From Vibrio brasiliensis LMG 20546 (GTDB taxonomy: Bacteria; Pseudomonadota; Gammaproteobacteria; Enterobacterales; Vibrionaceae), in contig NZ_AEVS01000008.1 of assembly GCF_000189255.1 (NCBI RefSeq), forward strand, positions 1-64,000: a stretch of DNA of 64,000 nt. The letters are read 5' to 3'. Shown here one piece after another: positions 50,880 through 59,636 of the stretch (position 1 is its first letter; the number at the start of each line of letters is the position of its first letter). Made by a program: the position numbers and the translations under genes. The notes under the pieces were generated by a model. The model did no database searches. It was not told where the DNA came from and worked only from the letters and a program-made list of their open reading frames with translations.

Positions 50880-51854
50880 TTATCTTTGACACTGACTAAG
50901 ACTGGCGATCATTGCATTTAATACTGCGTTATAGTGTCCTTTACCTACGGCTATGTTTGCACCAAGCGGATCCATGGTACCGATAGTCTTAATGGTGGAG
51001 TTTTTGAATACACTGTTGACCATTTGAGGGTTATATTGAGGCTCGGTGAACACGCAGGTTACGCCTAACTCTTTTACGGTATCGCGAATCTCGGAAATTC
51101 TGGCTGGGCTTGGCTTAGATGCGTCGGAAACAGAAATCGCCCCTGAGGCTGATAGACTGAATCTCTGTTCAAAGTATTGGTAAGCGTCATGAAATACGAT
51201 GAACTTAATGCCGTTTAATTCTTTCGCTTGCTGCTCAATATCGTCTGAGAGTTGATGCAATCGGCTAATCGTTGCTCTCGCGTTATCTTTGTACACTTGC
51301 TCATTCTGACTGTCAGTCTGTGCGAGCGTTTCGGCGATCACATTAACCCACACTTCCGCGTTTTTAGGGTCTAGCCACACATGTGGGTCATGACCTTGAT
51401 GATGTCCATGCTGTTGCTCGTGAGCATGGTGATCTTCCTCTTTGTGATCTTGATGATCGTCATCATGCTCCTCATCATGGTGATGATGCGATTCGAAGGT
51501 TGCTCCTTCTCGGAAATCATAAAGCGTCGTTCCTTTCACTTCCATCATCTCAATCTTGTTGGCTGAACCGGCCAAGCTTGAAAGTGGTTTCTCCAACCAG
51601 GGCGTTAAACCTTCACCGATCCAAAACACCACATCGGCTTCTGAAAGGGCTTTAGCGTCTGATGGACGAAGATGGTATTCGTGTGGTGATACTTCAGGAC
51701 GAATCAACAGTTCTGGTTCGGCAACCCCATCCATGACTTGTGCGACCAGAGAGTGTAACGGTGCGATATCAACCGCAACTTTTGGCGCCTGAGCATAACT
51801 GTGAGAGGCGAGTGCCAGACTGATAGCAGCGCCAGATATGGCTTTCTTAAGCAT
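50880..51854 (-). CDS. znuA: zinc ABC transporter periplasmic binding protein
   Basis: ZnuA captures zinc in the periplasm for ZnuBC. The 324-residue protein has a signal peptide (ending SYAQA), metal ligands in the expected settings (APLHSLVAQV, SPHEYHLRP, DPHVWLDP, FHDAYQYF) and a long His/Asp/Glu-rich loop at about 120-155 (HHHHDEEHDDDHQDHKEED and following), as in zinc-specific binding proteins. It is divergent from znuCB with a Zur-type palindrome 55-68 bases upstream of its start. Confidence 0.95.
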   Translation of the reverse strand: MLKKAISGAAISLALASHSYAQAPKVAVDIAPLHSLVAQVMDGVAEPELLIRPEVSPHEYHLRPSDAKALSEADVVFWIGEGLTPWLEKPLSSLAGSANKIEMMEVKGTTLYDFREGATFESHHHHDEEHDDDHQDHKEEDHHAHEQQHGHHQGHDPHVWLDPKNAEVWVNVIAETLAQTDSQNEQVYKDNARATISRLHQLSDDIEQQAKELNGIKFIVFHDAYQYFEQRFSLSASGAISVSDASKPSPARISEIRDTVKELGVTCVFTEPQYNPQMVNSVFKNSTIKTIGTMDPLGANIAVGKGHYNAVLNAMIASLSQCQR

Positions 51855-51908
51855 ATTGTTTCCTTAATCGTTTTAATCGATAAACACCAAGTTTGGCATT
51901 TGTTTTGT

Positions 51909-51922
51909 TATGTTATAACATA
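51909..51922. promoter_or_regulatory. Zur-type operator, znuA/znuCB
   Basis: TATGTTATAACATA is a perfect 14-bp palindrome within TTGTTATGTTATAACATATC. It matches the core of the gamma-proteobacterial Zur box and recurs identically before the shyB-like gene. Confidence 0.85.
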
Positions 51923-51998
51923 TCTAAAGTTTGCGGCGTAATGCAACTAACTTTGTTTGACGCAGCGTCCGACTTAAGTGCAGTTAGAGAGAAGAGAG

Positions 51999-52730
51999 AT
52001 GTTGATTTCATCACATGGGTTGTCTGTGAAGTTTGGCAACCACCTCATTTTGGATCGAGTCAATTTGTCGCTCAGTCAGGGTGAGGTTGTGACTATCGTT
52101 GGTCCTAATGGCTCAGGAAAGTCGACATTATTGAAAACCCTGATTGGTGCGATTACGCCGTTTAGTGGCTACATAGAGCGGGCAAGAGATCTAAAACTCG
52201 GCTACGTCCCTCAACGTTTACATATTGATGAAACCTTACCGATGACGGTATTACGATTTTTAAACCTGCCGCTGCGTCACCCTAAACACGCAATTACCAT
52301 GGCACTCAAGCGTGCAGGAGTCGTTGGGCTGGAGAAACAGCAGCTGATGTCCTTATCTGGTGGCCAGCTTCAACGGGTATTGCTGGCTCGGGCATTGTTG
52401 GATGAGCCGGAAGTCTTGCTGTTGGATGAGGCGACTCAGGGGCTGGATCAGCGCGGCATGATTGATTTCTATCAGCAAATTGACGCGATCCGCAAAGAGA
52501 CTGGATGCGCGGTAATTATGGTCAGTCACGATCTGCATGTTGTCATGCGCCGAACAGACCGGGTTATCTGTCTAAATGGTTATGTCTGTTGCGAAGGGCT
52601 ACCTGAGAAAGTGAGTGAATCGCCGGAATATAAAGCTTTGTTTGGTCTTGATGAGGGGGATGTGTTGGGCGTCTACAGACATCAAACCACCACTGGCAAG
52701 CTATATAAAGGAGCCTTAAATGCTGGATGA
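51999..52730 (+). CDS. znuC: zinc ABC transporter ATPase
   Basis: A 243-residue ATPase energising zinc import. It shows Walker A GPNGSGKST (about 35-43), signature LSGGQLQRVLLARAL (about 130-145), Walker B EVLLLDEATQGLD and H-loop VSHD. I chose the ATG at 51999, preceded by AGAAGAG; an in-frame codon at 51978 is less well placed. The end overlaps znuB by 11 bases. The Zur box lies 77 bases upstream. Confidence 0.93.
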   Translation: MLISSHGLSVKFGNHLILDRVNLSLSQGEVVTIVGPNGSGKSTLLKTLIGAITPFSGYIERARDLKLGYVPQRLHIDETLPMTVLRFLNLPLRHPKHAITMALKRAGVVGLEKQQLMSLSGGQLQRVLLARALLDEPEVLLLDEATQGLDQRGMIDFYQQIDAIRKETGCAVIMVSHDLHVVMRRTDRVICLNGYVCCEGLPEKVSESPEYKALFGLDEGDVLGVYRHQTTTGKLYKGALNAG

Positions 52731-53544
52731 TTTCATATGGAGAGCAGCGTTAGCCGGCGTGGGCGTTACCTTAGCTGCAGCCCCTCTTGGTTGTTTCATT
52801 GTCTGGCGCAGAATGGCCTATTTCGGCGATGCCACTGCGCACGCATCAATGTTAGGCGTCGCTCTGTCTCTCTCTTTTTCATTACCGATTTTCCCGGGAG
52901 TGCTGTTTATTGCCTTGATTATGGCAATAACAGTCTCGACCTTTAGCGGACGTGGCTACGCCATGGATACCTTGCTTGGTGTGATTGCACATTCCGCTCT
53001 GGCGATTGGCCTTGTCGCAGTCTCGTTCCTTTCAGGCGTTCGTCTTGATCTGATGGCTTACTTATTTGGCGACATTCTCGCGGTCAGCAAGATGGATTTA
53101 CTGGTGATCTGGGTTGGCACCTTAGTGGTCATTGGGCTTATCAGCTTACGCTGGTCGGGGTTGCTACTTTCGACAATGAATAAAGACTTAGCACTCGCAA
53201 GCGGCTTTTCTCCTAAGCGAGAGCAACTGATTCTGACGATTGCATTGGCGCTGGTCGTGGCCGTTGCGATTAAGGTCGTTGGTGTATTACTGATTGTCGC
53301 GATGCTGATCATTCCGGCAGCAACTGCTCGCCCATTCAGCCGGACTCCGGAAATCATGGTAGTTTTCGCCGCCTTGATAGGCAGCTCAGCCAGTGTTGCT
53401 GGTCTGCACGTTTCTTATGTAATCGATACGCCGACCGGGCCAACTATGGTGTGCGTCGCCACCGCATTGTTTGTAGTATCCAGTTTGATTTTTAAGCTCA
53501 GGAACAGCTTACAGTTGGCCGGAAAGCAAACCATTCGACAATGA
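52720..53544 (+). CDS. znuB: zinc ABC transporter permease
   Basis: A 274-residue inner-membrane permease of the ABC-3 family with about eight helices. It contains the family segment WRRMAYFGDATAHASMLGVAL (about 25-46) and KVVGVLLIVAMLIIPAATARP (about 185-206). AGGAG precedes the ATG, which overlaps znuC. The next gene (DUF1826) starts 23 bases after its stop, suggesting one long Zur-controlled transcript. Confidence 0.93.
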   Translation: MLDDFIWRAALAGVGVTLAAAPLGCFIVWRRMAYFGDATAHASMLGVALSLSFSLPIFPGVLFIALIMAITVSTFSGRGYAMDTLLGVIAHSALAIGLVAVSFLSGVRLDLMAYLFGDILAVSKMDLLVIWVGTLVVIGLISLRWSGLLLSTMNKDLALASGFSPKREQLILTIALALVVAVAIKVVGVLLIVAMLIIPAATARPFSRTPEIMVVFAALIGSSASVAGLHVSYVIDTPTGPTMVCVATALFVVSSLIFKLRNSLQLAGKQTIRQ

Positions 53545-53567
53545 CTTTTAACAGGGAGTGAAAAAGT

Positions 53568-54236
53568 ATGAGCCTAGATACGGTGATAGAACCCGTGCCA
53601 GTTGAAATAAGTAAGGTGCAGCCAATTGATATTGCGCCGGGCATTCTAACCGAGATTTATCAGCCGCAGTATAACCTGGCACTGTGGAAGCGAACTCTGA
53701 CAGCGGACCTAACGACGAATATTGAACAGTTGTTACAAGAGCAGAGTCACTTAGCGTTAGTGCAAACCGTCACACCTGATGATGCTGCACAATGGATTAA
53801 AAGTAAGCTTGAGGGGCATGCTTGTGCCGACGCTTTGGGCGAAGATATCGCACTTATCGTCGATATGTTCTGTTGCCTGTTCGATGTCCGAGAAGCGGGG
53901 CTGCGCCTGACGGCACTTGATACACCTATGTGCCCTAAGTTCCATGTCGACCATGTTCCTTGTCGTTTAGTTTCCACCTATGTTGGCACTGCGACACAGT
54001 GGCTGAACAATGATGATGTTGACCGCACGAAACTAGGGGCTGGAAGTCTTGGCCAACCCGATCATGTGTCGGGACTGATAAAAAATGGAGACGTCATTCA
54101 GCAGATGCAACCCGGTGATGTTGCGTTGCTTAAAGGCAGTGGCTGGGAAGGTAACGAAGAAACCGGGCTGGTGCACCGTTCTCCACAACGGCTTAATGAT
54201 GAGCGACGTCTGTTATTGACATTGGATCTGGTGTAA
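53568..54236 (+). CDS. DUF1826-family protein of the zinc-starvation operon
   Basis: A 222-residue soluble protein of the DUF1826 family, whose biochemical role is unknown. Visible features include CPKFHVDHVPCRLVSTYVG (about 122-140), with an H-x-D-H cluster near two cysteines, and GLVHRSPQ (about 200-208). Together with PGDVALLKGSGW these look like a cupin/2-oxoglutarate-oxygenase-style metal-binding barrel. It lies between znuB and zur with gaps of 23 and 5 bases, so a function in metal starvation is likely. The enzyme assignment is only a structural guess. Confidence 0.75.
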   Translation: MSLDTVIEPVPVEISKVQPIDIAPGILTEIYQPQYNLALWKRTLTADLTTNIEQLLQEQSHLALVQTVTPDDAAQWIKSKLEGHACADALGEDIALIVDMFCCLFDVREAGLRLTALDTPMCPKFHVDHVPCRLVSTYVGTATQWLNNDDVDRTKLGAGSLGQPDHVSGLIKNGDVIQQMQPGDVALLKGSGWEGNEETGLVHRSPQRLNDERRLLLTLDLV

Positions 54237-54241
54237 TCCCT

Positions 54242-54700
54242 ATGAACGATTCTCGCACCATTATTGCTCATGTGGAGAACAGCTGTAAGGCGCGTGGCAA
54301 ACACCTGACGTCAAAACGCAAGCTGGTGTTGCGCGCTCTTATCCATGCCAACAAAGCTTTGTCTGCCTATGAATTGGTAGACTATTGCAACACACATTTC
54401 TCTCAGAATATTCAAGCGATGTCTGTGTATCGTATTCTCGACTTTCTTGAGAATGAACATTTCGCCCATAAACTCAAAGTGTCCAACAAATATATCGTTT
54501 GTTCACACATCCTGTGCGAGCACGAACATGGAATTCCTCAGTTTTTCATCTGCTCGAAATGTAACAAAATCAGCGAACAGGTTATCGACCCTAAGATGAT
54601 TAATGGACTTCAGTCTCACGCCAAACAACAAGGGTTCACCGTTGTCCGTCCACAACTTGAAATAGACTGCGTGTGTGATGAATGCGCTAAGAAGTCTTAA
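54242..54700 (+). CDS. zur: zinc uptake regulator, Fur family
   Basis: A 152-residue Fur-family repressor that senses zinc and shuts off zinc import and zinc-sparing genes when zinc is ample. The N-terminal winged helix spans about residues 15-80 (LTSKRKLVLRALIHANKALSAYEL, AMSVYRILDFLENEHF). Zinc ligands include Cys and His in CSHILCEHEH (about 88-97) and the structural site CSKC ... CVCDEC. It is inside the operon it presumably represses, giving feedback control. Confidence 0.9.
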   Translation: MNDSRTIIAHVENSCKARGKHLTSKRKLVLRALIHANKALSAYELVDYCNTHFSQNIQAMSVYRILDFLENEHFAHKLKVSNKYIVCSHILCEHEHGIPQFFICSKCNKISEQVIDPKMINGLQSHAKQQGFTVVRPQLEIDCVCDECAKKS

Positions 54701-54787
54701 TTAACCCAGTTTGCCCAGTGGACTGTGAGCCCTTCACCGTGATCCCCCAACAATTTAGTTTCAGCTGAACGGAGACCGAGAAACAAG

Positions 54788-56122
54788 ATGTCAACGACGC
54801 TTATTATAAATGCCCGAGTAGTAAACGAAGGAACCATTACCGAAAGGGATGTGCGAATAGTCAATCAGTGCATTGAAACCATAGCCACCAAAATACCAGC
54901 GAAAGCCGGTGACAATGTCATTGATGCTCAAGGGTGTTATCTGTTACCGGGAATGATTGATGACCAGGTTCATTTTCGAGAGCCGGGGTTAACCCATAAA
55001 GGCACAATCGCAAGTGAGTCGCGAGCTGCAGTTGCTGGTGGTATCACTAGTTATATGGAGATGCCAAATGTGGCTCCTGCGACAACGACAATTGAAGCGC
55101 TGGAGCGCAAGTTCGCGATTGCACAACAGAGCTCACTAGCCAACTACTCGTTTTATCTGGGGGCGACGGAAGACAACCTAGCGCAAATCAAACAGCTTGA
55201 CCCAAAAAAGCATTGTGGCGTGAAGGTCTTCATGGGGGCGTCAACGGGAGACTTATTGGTTGAAGACCCGAAAGCTTTGAATGATATCTTCCGTGATTCA
55301 CCAGTCCTTATTGTTACCCACTGTGAAAGTGGGGCAGTTATTGCCCAGAATAGCAATAAACTGCTGCGACAGAAGTCGTCATTAACCATTGATGATCACC
55401 CAGTATTGCGCGATGACGAATCTTGCTACGCTTCTTCTTCCTACGCGGTTGAACTGGCAAAAAAGCATAACAGCCAGTTGCATGTTCTGCACATTACAAC
55501 CGAAAAAGAACTTGCTCTGTTTGAGTCGGGACCAATAGAAAATAAGCGTATTACGGCGGAAGCCTGTGTTCATCACCTATGGTTTAGTAACAAAGACTAC
55601 GCCTCGCTGGGAAACCAAATCAAATGCAATCCGGCTATCAAGAGCCAGAGTGACAGAGATGCGCTACTCAAGGCATTAAACACGGGCCAGATAGATATCA
55701 TCGCGACAGATCACGCCCCTCATACCTGGCAAGAAAAGCAAGTGCCCTATGAACAGGCGCCGGCGGGCTTACCTTTGGTTCAACATGCGTTGCTGACACT
55801 GTTTGATCACGTGAATCGAGGCGCGATGACTATGACTCAAGTGGTCGAAAAGACTGCTCATAACCCAGCGATTCGTTATGGAATTCAGCAGCGTGGATTT
55901 ATCCGAGAAGGTTACTTCGCCGATTTGGTGCTGGTGGACACATCGACACCTACATTAGTCACTCCGGATAATAATCTCTATCACTGCGGTTGGTCGCCTT
56001 TTACCGGTCATAAGTTTTCCGCCAGTATCAAAAACACTTGGGTGAATGGCGCACTAATGTATGACGGAAAAGAGGTAATTAACACCACCTCAGCCGCTAT
56101 GCGTCTGTCATTTGAGCGCTAG
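54788..56122 (+). CDS. pyrC: dihydroorotase paralogue of the zinc-starvation operon
   Basis: A 444-residue amidohydrolase of the dihydroorotase family (ring closure of carbamoyl-aspartate in pyrimidine synthesis). The classical metal motif H-x-H is DDQVHFREPG here, so the first His is Gln60 while His62 remains. The likely carboxylated Lys (GVKVFMGAST, about 144-153), later His residues (VTHCES, LHVLHITT) and catalytic Asp (ATDHAPHT) are intact. Placement right after zur and before a COG0523 gene matches known Zur-regulated zinc-enzyme paralogues that back up the housekeeping enzyme. A reduced or altered zinc need is inferred. Confidence 0.85.
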   Translation: MSTTLIINARVVNEGTITERDVRIVNQCIETIATKIPAKAGDNVIDAQGCYLLPGMIDDQVHFREPGLTHKGTIASESRAAVAGGITSYMEMPNVAPATTTIEALERKFAIAQQSSLANYSFYLGATEDNLAQIKQLDPKKHCGVKVFMGASTGDLLVEDPKALNDIFRDSPVLIVTHCESGAVIAQNSNKLLRQKSSLTIDDHPVLRDDESCYASSSYAVELAKKHNSQLHVLHITTEKELALFESGPIENKRITAEACVHHLWFSNKDYASLGNQIKCNPAIKSQSDRDALLKALNTGQIDIIATDHAPHTWQEKQVPYEQAPAGLPLVQHALLTLFDHVNRGAMTMTQVVEKTAHNPAIRYGIQQRGFIREGYFADLVLVDTSTPTLVTPDNNLYHCGWSPFTGHKFSASIKNTWVNGALMYDGKEVINTTSAAMRLSFER

Positions 56123-56169
56123 TCAGCATGCTTGTCGCTGATTTTATTAGATAATCTGGAGCACCAACA

Positions 56170-57168
56170 ATGAAAAAACCACAAGAGCGTATGTCAGGCA
56201 TCCCGACTAACATCATTACCGGATTTCTGGGGGTGGGGAAAACATCCGCGATATTAAATCTGTTGGCAAACAAGCCAGATAATGAACGCTGGGCGGTTCT
56301 CGTCAATGAGTTTGGTGAGATTGGTGTCGATGGTAGTTTGGTTCAGGGCCAGCAACGTGAAGAGCAGCAAGTATTCATTCGTGAAGTGCCGGGTGGTTGT
56401 ATGTGCTGCGCAGCGGGCCTGCCGATGCAGATTGCTCTTAACCAGCTACTCAACGAGGCCAGACCTGAACGCCTATTGATAGAGCCAACGGGGTTAGGTC
56501 ATCCCAAAGAAGTGCTGCAAGTATTATCGAGCGAGCACTACCGTCAGGTACTCTCATTACAAAAGAACATCACCCTGGTTGATGCGCGCCGCATCTCTGA
56601 ATCTCGTTATACCGAGCATGATACCTTTAACCAGCAAATCGCCATTGCGGATACGGTGGTGGGCAACAAAGCGGATCTTTATCAACCGGGCGACTCAGAT
56701 AAATTAACCGCTTATGTCGCAGAGGTGGGCAGGCCAGAAACAAAGGTTCTATTTGCAGAGCATGGTGTGATTCCTTTTGCAGAGTTTGAAGGTCTAAGCC
56801 GTATTCATGAACAGCCGAATCATCATCACCACCATCATCAGAGTAAACCTCTGGCCTCTGAGGTGCCGATGCCTGAGAGCGGTATGCTTAAAGCCAGCAA
56901 TGAAGGTGAAGGTTTTCAGAGTGTTGGTTGGCGATTCTCCGCTGAAAAAATTTTTGATCGCCACAAGCTGCTCACACTGCTGCTAGAGCTCAAAGTTGAA
57001 CGGATGAAAGCGGTATTTATTACCCATAATGGACTATTTGGTTATAACCTCACTTCAGACGGCCTGATGGAAATAGAGTTGGATGAATGCGCAGAAAGTC
57101 GCATTGAGCTTATCTCTGAACAGATGGATTCAGATTTTGAGCAACAGCTGTTAAGTTGTGTTGGTTAG
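56170..57168 (+). CDS. COG0523 (CobW-type) GTPase, putative zinc metallochaperone
   Basis: A 332-residue G3E-family GTPase. The P-loop is GFLGVGKTS (18-26), the metal-binding CxCC motif is Cys77-Met-Cys79-Cys80 (GGCMCCAAG), and the guanine-specifying NKAD is at about 173-176. A run of six His residues at about 218-223 adds metal binding. Family members in Zur regulons are thought to deliver scarce zinc to essential enzymes. It follows the dihydroorotase gene by 47 bases and probably ends the operon. Confidence 0.9.
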   Translation: MKKPQERMSGIPTNIITGFLGVGKTSAILNLLANKPDNERWAVLVNEFGEIGVDGSLVQGQQREEQQVFIREVPGGCMCCAAGLPMQIALNQLLNEARPERLLIEPTGLGHPKEVLQVLSSEHYRQVLSLQKNITLVDARRISESRYTEHDTFNQQIAIADTVVGNKADLYQPGDSDKLTAYVAEVGRPETKVLFAEHGVIPFAEFEGLSRIHEQPNHHHHHHQSKPLASEVPMPESGMLKASNEGEGFQSVGWRFSAEKIFDRHKLLTLLLELKVERMKAVFITHNGLFGYNLTSDGLMEIELDECAESRIELISEQMDSDFEQQLLSCVG

Positions 57169-57189
57169 GTGGCGTTAAACGATCAAATA

Positions 57190-57223
57190 CAAGCCCTCAA
57201 CGGGTATTTCACTAGAGGGCTTG
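57190..57223 (+). terminator. hairpin after the zinc-starvation operon
   Basis: CAAGCCCTC (57190-57198) pairs perfectly with GAGGGCTTG (57215-57223). No T-run follows, so termination strength is uncertain. Confidence 0.5.
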
Positions 57224-57245
57224 TGGAGTTCGGCAAGGAGCAATA

Positions 57246-58178
57246 TCAAGGCTTGTTGACTGAGACTAACTGTTTCTCAGCCAACGCCATCGCGATGTTT
57301 GCCTTGCTATAGGCACTCTCATTAATAAAGTGCGGGTAAACGTCTTGCTCACCTTGCCAGTGAACGTCATAACCAAAAAATGTGGCTAGCAGAGGTTCTC
57401 CAGGTTTGACGGCTTCAAAGTCCCGACCACAAACGGTTGGGTGAATCATAGCCTGACGCATACCAGAACTATCAAGAGGATACGTGATTTCCTGCGTATA
57501 GTAGTACGCAGTGTAGTTGCTCAGTTCCCCCAACTGATTGAGGTTATGTTTTTCAACGAAGTCCAGCACAGCAGTCAGCATTTCTTTCATCAATTCCAGA
57601 GTACCGTATTGCAGTGAGCCATGAGACTGGGCTCCGACCTCTATCATAACTCCATACTCCCCACAGGTGCATAAATAAGGGAGTTCGTTCCATGGCTTGT
57701 GGCTCTCGAAGAGGATGTTTGCTGCTGGCATTCGTTGTTTTACGTAAGCGCCCATTTTTCGGTAGAAAGGATTCTCTGAAAGCAGAATCAGTGTTGCGCC
57801 CATATTGCTGGTCGTATTGTGAAGATCCACAATCAGTTGATTATTGTTGCTCGCATATTTATCAATGAATTGGCGGGCAAGTAGCGCTTCATTAGAGGGG
57901 CAACTTGTCGCATCAGATCGCGTTGCAAACTGGCGGTTTAAATCGTTATCCATATAGCGACATTGATGTCTGACTGCTGTCGGATTTGCAATGACAGAAG
58001 TGCTGGAAAAGGTTGAACGGTCGGCAATAAAGAGTCCTTCTTCGATGAGTTTATGCGTATAAATTCCAGACAGTTCGTTACCGTGCGTTCCCGCAACGAT
58101 CAGGATGTTACTCAGTTTGTCCACGTTGATGATTTCCCTAGTGACTAAATTTAGTGAGCGCTTAGAGCTCACTGTCAT
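57246..58178 (-). CDS. aspartoacylase / succinylglutamate desuccinylase family zinc hydrolase
   Basis: A 310-residue zinc-dependent amide hydrolase close in length to aspartoacylases. The zinc ligands are His and Glu of GTHGNELSG (about 31-39) and His of VDLHNTTSNMG (about 118-128). The substrate-binding Arg and Asn region (MDNDLNRQF) and the catalytic Glu (VMIEVGAQSHG, about 175-185) are also in place. It would cleave N-acyl-aspartate-type substrates; the natural one is unknown. It is divergent from the shyB-like gene, with an identical Zur palindrome 39-52 bases upstream of its start, so zinc control is likely. Confidence 0.82.
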   Translation of the reverse strand: MTVSSKRSLNLVTREIINVDKLSNILIVAGTHGNELSGIYTHKLIEEGLFIADRSTFSSTSVIANPTAVRHQCRYMDNDLNRQFATRSDATSCPSNEALLARQFIDKYASNNNQLIVDLHNTTSNMGATLILLSENPFYRKMGAYVKQRMPAANILFESHKPWNELPYLCTCGEYGVMIEVGAQSHGSLQYGTLELMKEMLTAVLDFVEKHNLNQLGELSNYTAYYYTQEITYPLDSSGMRQAMIHPTVCGRDFEAVKPGEPLLATFFGYDVHWQGEQDVYPHFINESAYSKANIAMALAEKQLVSVNKP

Positions 58179-58216
58179 CGAAACACCGAATTTATTGGGT
58201 TTGCGATATGAATTGT

Positions 58217-58230
58217 TATGTTATAACATA
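58217..58230. promoter_or_regulatory. Zur-type operator, aspartoacylase/shyB spacer
   Basis: TATGTTATAACATA, identical to the znu site including flanking TTGTTATG and ATATCT, lies in the 73-bp spacer between divergent genes and would overlap a -10 element (TTATAA) for the + strand gene. Confidence 0.85.
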
Positions 58231-58251
58231 TCTTCAAAGTGGTTTTTGTCA

Positions 58252-59511
58252 ATGTATAGAATTTTTATGAATAAGTTTAGAATCATCGCTGCAGCAACCG
58301 CTACAGCCGCTTTATCCATAGCCTTTCTTATTCCCAAGTCAAACGAACCGATACAATCCTTTGAAATCAGCCCCGCCGAAGAGTTACATCCAAAGGCTGA
58401 TTTGCCTGAACCACAGCCAGAGCAAGGCACTCAGCCCTCCCAAATCCAGTACATTGTCAAAGTTGGGGATACGTTGAGTGGTATCTTTTCCCAGTTGAAT
58501 ATCTCATATGCCACCCTGCAAGAAGTTCTGGTTGTCGATTCTGACCATCTAAAACTGGATATGATTAAGCCCGGTGAGCAACTAGAGTTTGTCATTGATG
58601 CTACTGGCCAGCTCATGAGGCTGAAGTATCATCTGAGTCTGGTGGAAAGTGCCGTTTACTCACGAGAAGCGAATGGATCTTTTTCCTATCAGTTTAAAGA
58701 GATACCCGGTGAATGGCGTGAGTCTTTATTTTCGGGAAAGGTTGAGGGTAGCTTTTCTCTTTCTGCATATCGCTTAGGTTTGTCATCGACGCAAATCGCC
58801 AATATCACTCGTGTCCTGAGAGATAAAATCGATTTTTCACGCTCGTTGAGAGCAGGCGATCAATTCGATATCTTAGTTAAACAACAGTTTCTGGCAGATC
58901 ATCCGACCGGTAACAGTGAAATCAAAGCGATTTCTTTTAAGTTAGCCAAAGGAGAAGTTGCCGCATTTTTAGCCGAGGATGGCCGGTTCTATGATAGAGA
59001 CGGAAACAGTCTTGAAAGAGCATTCAACCGTTACCCGGTAGACAAACAATACCGTCGAATTACCTCGGCGTTTAATCCTAAACGTAAGCATCCAGTGACA
59101 GGAAGGGTGACGCCACATAACGGAACCGACTTTGCCACGCCTGTTGGCGCTCCTGTCTATTCGACGGGAGATGGCAGAGTACTTGCCCTGAGGGATCATC
59201 CTTATGCTGGCAAATACATTGTGATTGAACATAACAGTGTCTATAAAACCCGCTATCTCCACCTGAGTAAGTTTCTTGTTAAGCGTGGTCAAACAGTCAA
59301 ACGTGGACAAAAGATAGCTATCTCAGGAGCCACTGGACGTTTAACAGGACCGCATTTACATTTCGAAGTGCTCGTACGCAATCGCCCGGTTGACGCAATG
59401 AAAGCGGATCTTCCAATCGCCCGATCGCTGCCGACTAAAGATAAAGACTCTTTTTTAGCACGTATCTCTGAGTTTGACTCTTTGGTCAGTGAACGCAACA
59501 AAGAGGTCTAA
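58252..59511 (+). CDS. shyB: ShyB-like M23 peptidoglycan endopeptidase, zinc-starvation type
   Basis: A 419-residue cell-wall hydrolase that cuts peptide crosslinks so the wall can grow. It has an N-terminal membrane anchor or uncleaved signal (FRIIAAATATAALSIAFLIP), a LysM-type domain (about 65-125: YIVKVGDTLSGIFSQLNI), and an M23 LytM domain (about 270-380) with zinc ligands in HNGTDFATPVG and HLHFEV. In Vibrio cholerae ShyB is the Zur-repressed back-up to ShyA and works when zinc is scarce; this gene has the same promoter architecture. I chose the ATG at 58252, 22 bases after the Zur box; an ATG at 58267 is possible. Confidence 0.88.
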   Translation: MYRIFMNKFRIIAAATATAALSIAFLIPKSNEPIQSFEISPAEELHPKADLPEPQPEQGTQPSQIQYIVKVGDTLSGIFSQLNISYATLQEVLVVDSDHLKLDMIKPGEQLEFVIDATGQLMRLKYHLSLVESAVYSREANGSFSYQFKEIPGEWRESLFSGKVEGSFSLSAYRLGLSSTQIANITRVLRDKIDFSRSLRAGDQFDILVKQQFLADHPTGNSEIKAISFKLAKGEVAAFLAEDGRFYDRDGNSLERAFNRYPVDKQYRRITSAFNPKRKHPVTGRVTPHNGTDFATPVGAPVYSTGDGRVLALRDHPYAGKYIVIEHNSVYKTRYLHLSKFLVKRGQTVKRGQKIAISGATGRLTGPHLHFEVLVRNRPVDAMKADLPIARSLPTKDKDSFLARISEFDSLVSERNKEV

Positions 59512-59636
59512 CCTTGGCTGAGCTAGAGCAGCCAATGGTTACTTTAACGTTCAGTTCCGAAAATGGCGTAAGTTCTAGATCGTATTCGTTAACATGAGTT
59601 GCAGTTAATACAGAGCAAGCTAAGGAACGGATCGTT

